This document shows positions 10,301 through 20,043 of a stretch of DNA of 62,000 nt, in pieces. A program made the position numbers and the translations under genes. Every line of letters begins with the position of its first letter. Within the stretch, counting starts at the first letter, position 1. Source of the stretch: Acanthaster planci. Taxonomy: Eukaryota; Echinodermata; Asteroidea; Valvatida; Acanthasteridae. Location of the stretch: contig NW_019091368.1 of NCBI RefSeq assembly GCF_001949145.1, positions 3,321,296 through 3,383,295 on the forward strand, given 5' to 3'. The notes below the pieces were generated by a model. That model saw only the letters and a program-made list of their open reading frames with translations, was not told where the DNA came from and made no database searches.

Positions 10301-11932
10301 AAGAGCTTAACCAGCAGATGCAGGACCAGCTGGCAAGCCACGCCCAGACCCAACTGCAGCAGATGCAGCATCGCCACAGCAACACCCTCGGTGGCAGCAG
10401 CGGTGGAGGAAGTGGAGGTGGAGTCGGCAGCACACTCTATGAACGTTTCATCTCCCGCCCCCTGAATGCCCTGAGTGGTGCACAGGCCCGGAGAAACGAC
10501 CAGGGCTATGCTGGTGGCCGGGACTATGGTAGTGGTGGCCCTTACGAGGAGGAGCCCTACGACACCATCCCGGAGATGGACCCAGGGGTGGATGTCGATC
10601 AGGCTGGCCGGGGCACAGCAGACCTTGCCAACGCAGGAAGAATGTCTCCAGGAGTGGTAAGTCATGTAAGTCTACTCTAACGTGAACAGGTTGCTTGCAC
10701 GAGTGGCTTATGGGTAATGCACTCGCCTCTCACCACTTTGGTCCTGGGTCCGACTTGCAAGCCGGGCAATATATAAGCATAATTGTCCGTTGGTTCTCTC
10801 CTGGTTCTTGACGCTTTTCCTATTGGTTCTCCCCTTACAAAAATCAACGCTTGGGTCCCTAGCTGAGCTCAGTGGTCAAATATGCAATGTCTGACGGCTG
10901 CCTGAGGCACCATGGCACGCCATTGGTACAACCATGTCGCAGCTACATCCTTTGAAGTAATAATCTCACAGCAGATTAAAAAGTTATCACACCCATCCGT
11001 AAAGACAGAGGTCAAAGAATGATGGACTGGAATGATGAAGTCCGATTTCCATCTGTGACGTTACTTCTTTTATTCTTAAAAATTGGGCCATTGTTTAGAA
11101 GATGAGCCCAATGTCACTAAGTCACAGAGAACTGTGCACCAGTGAAGTAATGTTTTGAATCTATTAAAATGTAAAGGTAAGGTATCCCCTGTAAACACAA
11201 AAAATATTAAGCACAGCTACAGTACTTTGAAAAGAGTTGGCAGTCACATGTTACATCAGGCTCATTTACTAGACAGTAACCTGTTTAACCCCTTCTAGCC
11301 GGGAGACAGCAAACACCGGGGCTTTGTGTGAGGATTAGTGCATACCCCACATACAGTCTATCCATCATGCACCTGCAGTTTCAATGTGGGCCTGCTGCTG
11401 GACAGGGCTTTGTATACTGGGCATACCGCAGCCCAGCAGTCACGGTCGAAAGAATCCCAACATGAAGGGGTTAACTATCTGTTCATTAATTTATTTCATA
11501 AAAAAAATATTGTCACAACTTTTTTTTTTAAAAAGGCATGATTACACTTGAATAGTTTTATTGAAATAAGCTTCACTCAGCAGTGGTGTGAGCAACAAGT
11601 TCCACATTTTATGTTACAGCTAAATGGGAGTTTGATAGGTTTGTGTCATTGGTTGGTCAAGACATCATGGAGTGGAGCTTAATGGAATGGCTCATTCACA
11701 AGCTACCCCCCACCCAGTTTGTGTTTATGTTACACTCGCAGAGTCTGGAGAAGAAAACTTCTACCACATTTCTGATATTTTTAAAAGTCAAATCTTTGTT
11801 TTTTTTCTCACCTCAATGCAGGACCAGAGTCATAGTCAGCAGCCCATCACCAACCCCACCTGCCCTAAATGCCAGAATGAGTTCCCGGACATTGACACAC
11901 TCCAGATTCACATGCTGGACTGCATCAGGTAG
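1134..11932 (+). CDS. OPTN: Optineurin/NEMO-family ubiquitin-binding adaptor (nine coding exons, complete frame)
   Basis: Spliced gene with coding exons 1134-1301, 1963-2070, 2327-3007, 3383-3498, 6704-6856, 7571-7691, 9005-9178, 10204-10656 and 11822-11932. All have AG/GT borders and matching phases, and together encode 694 residues (human OPTN, 577). Most of residues 1-507 is charged coiled coil. The UBAN ubiquitin-binding core begins at residue 508 (IYKNDF, then ER and REK as in OPTN and NEMO). The C-terminal CCHC zinc finger uses C672, C675, H688 and C692. Known family role: a cytosolic dimeric adaptor that binds linear or K63 ubiquitin chains, in selective autophagy, TBK1 signalling and NF-kB control. 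The segment before the UBAN (AVRELAEQRDN... to VPVLQAQ) matches OPTN better than NEMO, so I call it OPTN-like, but one gene may represent both paralogues here. The start is the first in-frame ATG of the first coding exon (context GACATGG). An upstream coding exon cannot be excluded. Confidence 0.9.
1963..2070 (+). CDS. OPTN: OPTN-like exon 2
   Basis: The exon lies between acceptor GACATGCAG and donor GTAGGT. It is 108 nt, phase 0 to 0, encoding residues 57-92 (EKSALKVQNEELKEKV...). This is pure heptad-rich coiled coil and continues exon 1. Confidence 0.85.
2327..3007 (+). CDS. OPTN: OPTN-like exon 3 (large coiled-coil exon)
   Basis: The exon has a pyrimidine-rich acceptor ending TTTCAAG and donor GTGCGT. 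It is 681 nt, phase 0 to 0, residues 93-319. It has an N-terminal Ser-rich patch (SKSSSEDIS), then a coiled coil (QQADLLVLEKQDLLALNNEL, like the OPTN stretch around EKADLLGIVSELQ). A low-complexity linker rich in Ser, Gly and Pro follows (including LPPPPFSP), then a second long coiled coil. The linker is where vertebrate OPTN has its LC3-interacting motif. I see no clear aromatic-x-x-aliphatic motif with acidic flank there. Confidence 0.85.
3383..3498 (+). CDS. OPTN: OPTN-like exon 4
   Basis: The acceptor is TTTTCTCCCAAG and the donor GTAAGA. It is 116 nt, from phase 0 to a split codon (AC|T). It encodes residues 320-357, coiled coil (MELKQQVRSLVCELQEREN). Confidence 0.85.
3499..6703 (+). other. 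OPTN-like intron 4
   Basis: This 3.2-kb intron runs between the GTAAGA donor at 3499 and the CTCCAG acceptor at 6701. Its open frames look random. I see no recognisable exon, RNA gene or complete mobile element. Confidence 0.6.
6704..6856 (+). CDS. OPTN: OPTN-like exon 5
   Basis: The acceptor is TGTCTCCAG and the donor GTACAT. It is 153 nt. It begins by completing the split codon from exon 4 and ends with a split Arg codon (AG|A). It encodes coiled coil about residues 358-408 (NEALKSKIALYHDELEEVRK). Confidence 0.85.
7571..7691 (+). CDS. OPTN: OPTN-like exon 6
   Basis: The acceptor is TCCCTCTCAG and the donor GTAAGT (consensus). It is 121 nt and completes the split Arg codon 409, then encodes residues 410-449 (MNHDKLMDDHKHLRQEYNQL). 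This stretch resembles the OPTN segment MTHNKLLQEHNNAL. Confidence 0.87.
8165..8712. repeat. Duplicated segment with a short inverted copy in OPTN-like intron 6
   Basis: A stretch of about 85 bp (GCGCTAACCTTACATA... GACTTGTGAACAAAAG... GTCCACACA) occurs at about 8165-8250 and again at about 8408-8494. A short inverted copy (GTCCACACTAGGTATGTAAG) lies at about 8688-8708. No coding potential is seen. It resembles a decayed mobile element. Confidence 0.6.
9005..9178 (+). CDS. OPTN: OPTN-like exon 7, coiled coil before UBAN
   Basis: The acceptor is TTTTGCCAG and the donor GTGAGG. It is 174 nt, phase 0 to 0, residues 450-507. It ends ETVPVLQAQ, which corresponds to the residues immediately before the UBAN core in OPTN (TILRAQ) and joins the next exon with no gap in the family alignment. 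Confidence 0.88.
9440..9556 (-). repeat. tRNA-derived SINE-like head
   Basis: On the minus strand an A-box-like stretch (GGTGGCGTGGGTAAGCACGG) is followed about 55 nt later by a B-box-like GGATCGAATCC (plus-strand 9468-9478). This is the internal RNA polymerase III promoter layout of tRNA-derived SINEs. No full tRNA cloverleaf is evident, so I call a SINE remnant, not a tRNA gene. Confidence 0.45.
9597..9620 (+). CDS. Candidate 24-nt microexon of the OPTN-like gene (uncertain)
   Basis: ATTTCCACAG precedes, and GTACGA follows, a 24-nt open stretch encoding GQRTSLEE. It is phase 0 on both sides and so could be included between exons 7 and 8 without a frameshift. Known OPTN and NEMO proteins have no insertion here, and the exons join perfectly without it. 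If real it would be alternative. The pyrimidine tract is weak, and chance splice-site look-alikes are common. Confidence 0.2.
10204..10656 (+). CDS. OPTN: OPTN-like exon 8, UBAN domain and linker
   Basis: The acceptor is TTTTTGTCCAG and the donor GTAAGT. It is 453 nt, phase 0 to 0, residues 508-658. The first part is the UBAN (IYKNDFDAEREAREK, with the DF, ER and REK positions that contact ubiquitin in NEMO/OPTN). It is followed by a Gln-rich coil, a Gly/Ser run at about 570-583 and an acidic linker containing EEEPYDTI (Y626 to I629). Confidence 0.92.
10692..10980 (+). repeat. SINE-like insertion with tRNA-like head
   Basis: GAGTGGCTTATGGGTAATGCACTCGCC, then TCTCACCACTTTGGTCCTGGGTCCGA, has the look of a decayed tRNA-type head (A box, anticodon arm, degenerate B box). 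It lies only about 40 nt after the donor of exon 8. The downstream tail has no coding potential. Confidence 0.4.
11822..11932 (+). CDS. OPTN: OPTN-like exon 9, C-terminal CCHC zinc finger
   Basis: The acceptor is TCACCTCAATGCAG and the stop is TAG at 11930-11932. It encodes residues 659-694. The motif CPKCQNEFPDIDTLQIH then MLDC is the zinc finger shared by OPTN and NEMO (C-x2-C-x12-H-x3-C), which binds ubiquitin in these proteins. The protein ends two residues after the last Cys. Confidence 0.95.
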   Translation, partial: DQSHSQQPITNPTCPKCQNEFPDIDTLQIHMLDCIR

Positions 11933-12663
11933 AAGACAGGATCCCCCCATCCCTCCTTTTCAGGGCTGAAACTTTCCGGGCCATGTCCGGATCACTCGGC
12001 TGCGACTGGTAGAAATACACAGGTCTACAGGAAATGGCTACAGCCACAGGCTTAGTGGCTTCCACAAGGGCGCATGTTACCATTAGCCACAGCCGGGTAA
12101 TTCGGACTTGGCCAAACTTAATACCGACGGAGAAAGTGGTGTTAGGTGGATGTCGGAGACGGTGCAATGATTTGTATGCAAGATGCTGACCAAGTCTCAA
12201 ATTGTATTGATCCAAATGTTTTGGAGACTTCACACTATGATGGAATGCCTAACTGTTGACTCCTTCGCTGTTACAGATGAGATTAGGGTGGATGAGAAAT
12301 CCACAAAATCCAGTAAAACAAAGCGAAAGAATTGTAAAAAAGTTAAAAGTTTAGTTTTTGAGTAAAAAGTGTGATTTTTTTTACTGTTGATGATATATAT
12401 GGACTTCTGGGTTTAGGTTTTTTGTTTAGAGTACATAGCAAAATGTTCAAAACTCTAAAGAATCCAGCATTTTTGAGCTAAATCCAGAAAAAAACTTTTG
12501 AAATCGTATGCCTGGCCGTCTTATCACTAATCAGAGCCTCATGGTGAAAATGTCTCTATATCAATGTCAGATATTTTCAATACTTTCTTCAAGACCAAGA
12601 ATGCTGTATTATTTTTTCAAATAAGCAAGGTTTGTTTTTATCACTGCAGGAATCTTAACATTT

Positions 12664-12669
12664 AATAAA
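12664..12669 (+). promoter_or_regulatory. Candidate poly(A) signal of the OPTN-like gene
   Basis: This is the first canonical AATAAA after the stop codon, about 730 nt downstream. Several later signals exist, so the one used is not decided. Confidence 0.35.
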
Positions 12670-15600
12670 CAAGAAAACCATCAATTATTTGCAGTTTTAC
12701 AGGAAATTCTATATCGTCCTTACTAGATTTTAGTGGATCATTCTGTTGGTTTGAATTCACTAACTACTAAGCTTACTAGCACATAATGCCGTAGGAACTC
12801 ATGACATGTTCTGCCAAAAAGGTGCAAGTACATTTAATGCAGTGAGGATTGTCATGTAGGATGCATGCAGTGCCCACCATGGAAGTTTCATCCCAAAAGT
12901 CTTCAAATGCAAATCAAGAAGGCGAAATTTGATACGCCAATCGATCGAATTCACCCTCGGACAAGCAATATTTCACTGGGTTTAATTCAGTATGTTGAAC
13001 TGTACAGTGAGGCCGTATTTTCTTGGATCGTTAAATGTACCAATTTGTTCAGTGTCGTGCATGTGCATGAGTGTTGAGACTGTATTTCTTGTAACTAAGC
13101 ACCTTTGTGGACTGGTTAAACTGTGGAATTTTGTTCAAAGTTTGAGCAACAAATGCGTGTTCTTTTATTGCAGCAACATGGCCATGTTTACATAGGCAAT
13201 TAGACAGGCACATAATATCTGTTGTAAATTTATATGTACATACATCAGTAAAATTGACAAGGAAATGACCAGAAGGAACTGTTATATTTTACACCAATAA
13301 GTACTTTCTTTTACCTTTAAGTTATATTTTCCCAATTTGCAAACCAGATAATCCTTGATATTTACTCAATAGTTCATTTATTTTTCTTGGAGGATGACAT
13401 TGTACAGAAAAGGTATATGTGAAAACCAAAAAACAATTACATGTTATCTGAAGGGAATGTGTTTATGGAACATTGTATTCTCCTTGATAAGGCATCCATG
13501 TCCACGTTTATACTCTATTGTAAGGTGTACTTCGTCCTATCACACGCATTTGAATAAATGTACGAGCAATCTTTGTGACCGACTCGTTACTTCTTCAAAT
13601 ATTCTGGCAGGTAGTGTTACTATCAAATACTACCTTTAATCAATGTTCTTTGACTTTGATGGATGTTGTGGGGTTTTCTCTGGAGTGGAACTGGGGGTAA
13701 ACAAGTATACATCTGATAGAGTTGATGACTCTGCAACATACCGTGACCTTTAGAGATCAGCATTCTGATGTCTCGTATTGGGACCTGTAAATACCTGAAG
13801 ACGCAACTGTCAGCTGTCTTCAGTTTCTAAGTAGTACTAAGTTTAATAGTTACCAGAGGAGCACTGTAATTAAGGCAATAGATGAATTGATACCATATAT
13901 ATAACATTATATTGGGATTGTGTTCAAGTTGTATTAGGTCTTCATTGAAGGGTTAAATAGATTGTCCTTGCCAATTTTAGCACATACCGGTTCACGTCAA
14001 AAAAAAGTGTTTAATGTCATTAGGGTGCATTTAGAGTGAACAGAAGCAGGGTTGTGGTTCTGACATGAAGACCTGTGCTTCCCTGTGCACGTGTTCACAA
14101 AATTCACTTTTCTGGTTTTCTTTTTTGGGGAATATCCAATTTTAATATGAAAGCTTGAATCAGGAAGAACATACAACAGACACATATTTGAATGAAAGCA
14201 ACAATTTTCCACCAGTTGCTTGAATTCTCGACTAAACTCTTTCCAAAGCTTCTGACACATTTGAAATTGACATATTGAGAGACTGACCGTGTAAGGGAGC
14301 ATTCAATTCAAAACAAATTTTCAGGAATCCAACATTATATTTGAATTATTTTTCAAAGTGAAATTGGCTTGGAAAACTTGTAACACGACCGGTCAGGATT
14401 TTTTGTAATGTGCTACGTACTTGTATATTGAAGTGTTTGATATTTTGTTGGCGACTCAAGGCAACAACTGTGAAATAAAGAGCGTGGCAATCACTGTGTA
14501 GAAAAGCTGTGCAAATATTCAAATAAAAGCTTGCTACACTCAAGAGGACAATGTGGTATTACAATCTCAGTTGCCCCCCCAAAAATTGTAGAAACTTGAA
14601 AGCTTATTGAGACAGCTGGAAATGTACTTGGACACTGTATAAATGTTCCGTTCCATTTTCTAAAGATAATTGATGGTAACTTGAGTTAGTGATCATTCAC
14701 TTTGGGGGGTTTTCTCTTGATCATGCAAAATTTACATGTACTTCAGAGAATCACAGTCTGCATTTGTTTGACCTGTGAAAAATGACGAATGACTATCAAT
14801 TTTATGTTTTCCACACTCATTAAAAATTTGAAAAAAAAAAAAGGATTGTCCGTTAATTGCCAAGGTTGCATGCAATCTGATGTGAAAGCTGTCGGTGCAA
14901 ATGAGTAATTTCCTTTTTCTTAATAACTTGGCACAACGGCATTTAAATTGATACAGATGTGTTTTGGTTGTCTGCAATAAATGGGCCAATGATACTGAAC
15001 ACAATAGGGCCTTGCTCCTTTGGGTGCCATTTGAACCAGTTCTGATCAGTTAATGATTGTTTACAATTTAGTATTTTGTCTATGTTTTAAAAATCTTTAG
15101 GCTCCATTGGAAAAGCACGTTGTTGAAAACTTAAGATGGTTGATAATCTCGCTCAAAATTGGCACAAGCAATGAATCCACTGCACTTCTGCTGTAAAAGA
15201 CTCAATAAAGCAAACATTGCCATGCCATCAATCAGTTTGGGGGTTTATTTCTTTTACTTTTCTTCTTTCTCCCTCCCCCCCCGGGTTCATTTTGACTGGC
15301 TGTGGGAGACGTTTGAGTACTGGCAGTGAAAGCAAGGATGCGTTGTCAAGGTAATGCCTAGCCTTTTCTAGAGAAGAGTTGGACGTAATTAATATTTTCA
15401 ATCATAGGTCCAGGAGCCGACTTGATTTAGCGCAAAGGGAATCCTGGGACTGAAGACGGGGGAAAATGTTACAGTTGCTTAGAGTCATGAGTTTTAAGTC
15501 CTTCAGAATGACCACCTTTTCTCCTTCCATGGGGCTGCAGGCAGACATGTTCGAAAGCAAACTGATAAATGTTTTAATTGTGACTGTTTTAAAAGAAGTC

Positions 15601-16950
15601 GAATGATTCATTTCTGATCATGTGGTTAATATGGAACCAACAAAATGCGTAGCACATTTTACAAGTTCCAACGCTGGCATTTTCCTTTTTCAAGTCAATG
15701 TTATTCCCATTCAATATGGCTGGAAAAAAGTACCAACGACTTGACGATAATCAATGCACTGTAGAAAGAAAATAGGTTTTGAGTTTTTCCTGTTACAAAT
15801 ATGCAATTCAAGAGTTTATTGAAGGGTAATTCCACGGGAAAGTGGAATTTGGTCATGCCATTAATGACCCCATTATTAATAAAAATTCACAAACTAAAAC
15901 ATCTTTCACAAAAAAATATAACTGAAATTTAAGGGCAAATTTCCCCCATCTTTTTTTCAAACACCTCTCTATGTTTAAAAACTACCAATGAAAATGAGGT
16001 TGGTGACAGTGTGATAGAATTCTCACTTATGTATGGAACTGTCCTGGCCTAAACCTTCAACAAACAAAGACAACTTCTGGATAGGAAACATCAGAAAAAC
16101 AGTCACCATTCACATTAAGTGAAGGTGGCATTTTTGAAGAAGCGTCCAGTCAACAGAATTTTTTTCATGTTGATTAGCATGCAGTTATAAACTACAATAA
16201 AAAAATCTGCAGTCACAAAAGGATTTGAGGGTAGACGTGCATCTCGCCATGAACTTTTAAGCATGGCAATTTTTAATGATAACCGATTGTCAAACCAAAA
16301 ACTTTGGTTGACTACATCAACAAACGAAACAAGAGGAAACAACTCCCAAAGAAAACTAATATACCGCAGGTTTTCAATTTTCTTTTTAATTGATAGAACT
16401 ACAGTCCCAACCAAAAGCTGTTGCCACCATTCTCTATTGTGCTTCCTGCTCCACTGAGCAAAGTTCAGCTTTGTAAATTTGGTTGGAGGTAGAGGTATAT
16501 TGACATAACCCTTCACCTTTTTTTCTTTCTTTTTGGTGGGGGGGGGTTGAAAACGAAGTCCTCTGGCTACAGAAATAGTTGCGGTGACTAACTGGCTTGT
16601 AGGCATGATGGAAATCAACTTCTGTGCAGTGACTTACTTCCACCTGACTTCTGATTATTGTGACTAGGCAACGAGGCTACCACATGGCTTGTGGAAGGGA
16701 ATACGCAGTGACGGACTTCTTGAATCTTGGCAGCAAATCGTAAGTGGATTTTGAACTTTTATGTGTGCATACATTCCATTTCTGTGCATGTGTTCCATGG
16801 CCTGTGACAAAGCATGTAAAAAAAACTTGGCTTAGGTTCTTGACAGCTTTTTCCTGTGCAAACCACAGACCATGTTAAGCATATGTCTGATCAAGAAGAA
16901 TGGAATGAAAGTAGGGAATAAAAGCAGTATTTAGTAATACAGTAAAATGG

Positions 16951-17004
16951 CATGTCATGTGATGACAACATGTCATGTGATGATGGCATGTCATGTGATG
17001 ACAA
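16951..17004. repeat. 18-bp tandem repeat, three copies
   Basis: Three consecutive 18-mers share CATGTCATGTGATGA and end alternately in CAA, TGG and CAA. Copies 1 and 3 are identical. Confidence 0.9.
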
Positions 17005-17129
17005 CATATCTGAGGAAGAAAGTGTATTTCGTATTTAATTAGAGATGACAGGATAATCAGGGCAAATGTTAATATTCAAAGTACACTCAGTACACTGTCC
17101 AACCGATTAGTATTCTAGTAGTCACACCC

Positions 17130-17348
17130 CCTGCTGTGTAGAGTGTCGGATTTTTTCAAACTGGGTATTTTCAAGAGGAGCACTTTGTCATTTCAAGAGA
17201 TCAAACTAAAACGAGCCAAATATGAAATGAGAAAACAAAACTCCTGCTGTGTAGATCGTTGAATTTTTCAAACTGGGTGAGCATTTTCAAAAGGAGCACT
17301 TTGTCATTTCAAGAGATCAAAGTAAAACATGCCAAGCATGAAATGAGC
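17130..17348. repeat. About 113-bp tandem duplication
   Basis: CTGCTGTGTAGA... TTTTTCAAACTGGGT... GAGCACTTTGTCATTTCAAG... GAAATGAG occurs twice in a row, starting at 17131 and 17244, with a few substitutions and a small insertion. Non-coding. Confidence 0.85.
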
Positions 17349-18771
17349 GAAATATTTGTGGTGAATTTAATTACCAAAGTGGGCTACTTCTGTAAAACTT
17401 TATTCCCTACAAACACTGATTTTGAAAAAAATTGTTCATCACAAACAAAAAAGTTCACTGAAAACCACGAACTCAGTTTGAAGTTTGATATAATATAATA
17501 CCACATTTATTGTTTGATTTTTTTCCCTGTTGTATTGAACAGCTGCAGAAATTTGATGAGATTTTTGTTGAATATTGCCCTTTTAAGGTTGAAAGCACAT
17601 TGCAACCAAGGGTGGATACAGAACCAAAGTTTCCGAGGTTCAGAAAATCTGGGGGAATTTTTATTATGTAGGCTGTAATGGCCTTTCTCAGAGGTGAAGT
17701 TAAATTTGGGGGCTTTTTCATGTTTTGGGAAGGAAAATGAATCGGTACCCCCAAAATCGCCTATCTCTCGCCAATCTAAAAAAAAAATACCCCTTTGGGG
17801 AGGCTGTAGTATCTGTTGTCCCAATCTGTCAATTCACTGAACTATGTAACTACTGAGCTGCTGTTTCAGAATTCTTTGTGAGCTCCCTTCTCTACCGCAC
17901 CCCTCCCCCCAAAAGAAAACTTACTCATCCTGAGAATGAGTCATAATTTCAACAAACTTTCCATAATTTTCATTTTTCTCAATTTCATTGCTTTGAGGTG
18001 CTTTGCCAAAGAGGATGACTTCAAGAAAGACATATGTACCATTCAATATTGATACACCTGTCACTTTTCAGAAAGTTAACAGCTCTGCCAAATCACTTGT
18101 TCTTGAATGGTCATTTTGGGATGTCTGGTTGCCATAGTAACATGACATTCTATTATAAATCCTATCATTTTAAGTTAATGTTGGTCTTTCACTGATAACT
18201 AATATTTGTCTTGACCGCGCAAACACCAGATGCAAGCAAACTCAAAAAAAAATTTTCAGGGTAAATATTTCGATTTGGCCTGTTGGCTTAGTATCCAGAG
18301 GACTGATGACATGAGAACAAAACCTGCATGCCTGAATTCTGAAAGAGAATTTCCATGCAATGAAATCGTTACGGTCCTGAATCTATAATATCACTGAAGA
18401 TAAAGCCTCATTACTGCCAATCTGCTGATGGGTGCTACAAAACAAAACCGGGCTTCATTGTAAAAACATATCCTTAAGGAATAGTGCAGTGAAATAACTG
18501 TGATAACCTTAGGCTAAGCCGTTCTGTCTGGACTTCAGTCACTTTGATGCAAACAGCAACTTACATGTTAACAAATATAAACTTTCACAGATCTTGGGTG
18601 GCCAAATGTTTCAAATGTTGGCAGTGATTATTTCAGGATTGGGGTTTGCCCCGAACAAAAACCAGAGAAAAAGCTAAGAGAAAAAAAACTTATTTAGAAT
18701 ATGTTCTAAACAGATTTCCAGAAAAAAAGTTTCTTAAAAGCTGCAGATTACCGTTAGGTTTGAAATTTTGT

Positions 18772-18846
18772 GCACAAGAATCATTTGATCTCAAAGGTCA
18801 ATGGGCACAAGAATCATTTGATCTCAAAGTTCAAAGGGCACAAAAA
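18772..18846. repeat. 33-bp tandem repeat, just over two copies
   Basis: GCACAAGAATCATTTGATCT followed by a variable tail repeats with period 33 from 18772, and a third copy begins GCACAAAAAT. Non-coding. Confidence 0.85.
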
Positions 18847-19854
18847 TAAACTTCTTTAAACTTTACTATTGCTTCTTCAATCTGAATTAACAGTGGCAGA
18901 CACAAACACAAACAAGTTTGATATGGCACGTGTAGTTTGATTCTCAATTCACAGAAAAGCAGGGAGAATGGAAGAGAAAAGATGGATGGGTTTAATTGTT
19001 GGAGAAGGTGTTAGAGAGTAAAATAATAATTTAATGCAAACAACAGTAAGCCCATAAAGGTCAAATCTTTTGAAATGGTGACCACTTGGTCAAATGTTGT
19101 TTACTGTTGATGCTGGAAAACAATACATCTGCACTTAGAATTCTCCAAAACAGACTGATGGTCTTACTTGACTTTCCCATGGCTGTATTTTTATCCTTGT
19201 ATTTTATCCTGTATAAGAGTGTCAGACCGTTATATAAATCAAACTCGTTATCTGATGTAATGGTAATCTGGTCTTCAAGTGTACCAGTAGTGTTGAACAC
19301 TGTGCCATGGTTAAGGTCACTGACGACCAAATATGCAACAACACCAAAATGAAGTACTGCATGCCAAGCTTTTATAATTTGTTTGAACAAACTTCACACA
19401 ATGTTAGCTCAGGCATCAAGTTCTTGAAAACTGGCTCACAGGAGAACTGACAAGCATTGAGCCAAAGGCCACACTAAGTTGAAGGATTGCATCCATAATT
19501 GCTGAAATCACTTCTGTAAGATTCTGTATTTAAGAATGTATCAAAAACCGATGAGTTTGTTTGCCATCAAACATAGGTGGTACAAGGGATGAATGATTAT
19601 TAACATCTGTAATTTCTTATCACTGCTTTGCGGAAAGAAACACATTTTCCCTGCCAAATTCTTCAAACCAGTAACCAATTTGGAAGGAAGCATCTCTCAC
19701 AGTGGCATATTTCCTAAGGTAAAATGCACTTTGTCCGAATGGCCAAAATTATCATTTAGAGGTAAAAAATTCACCCAAGTTCACCTTTTCAAAAAAAAAA
19801 TGACTAGAACTTTCCAGTAACAGCCTGTACTGCTCGGTGCTTTCTCATATCATG

Positions 19855-20043
19855 TCACCTGGGATTGTAGTATTTGGAGAAGCGGCTGAATCTCATATCA
19901 GCTGCCCGGTGTGGGATGTCGGCGAAGGGTGCATAGTCATGGAAACAGTCGGCCCAGACACCATCAACAGCTTTCTCAGCTTCCTCCTTTGACAAGTCCC
20001 GTGTCGCGACGATAGAGCTGACCGCGAGTCTCCTGACACAGGC
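19855..20043 (-). CDS. ATP23: ATP23 exon 6, C-terminus
   Basis: The exon starts after TGTAAG at 20043 and stops at TGA 19857-19855. It encodes ACVRRLAVSSIVATRDLSKE... EKAVDGVWADCFHDYAPF... KYYNPR. It aligns with human TCVRDRATLSILAVRNVSKE... CFNDHEPF... RYYSNI. Confidence 0.93.
   Translation of the reverse strand, partial: ACVRRLAVSSIVATRDLSKEEAEKAVDGVWADCFHDYAPFADIPHRAADMRFSRFSKYYNPR

Larger units (their letters stand above)
11933..19854. other. 3' UTR of the OPTN-like gene and intergenic DNA
   Basis: Tail-to-tail interval between the OPTN-like gene and ATP23. AATAAA signals occur on the plus strand at 12664, 13553 and 14474, and near 15204, so the 3' UTR end is uncertain. The right half holds short tandem duplications (listed separately). 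No coding exon is recognised. Confidence 0.6.
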
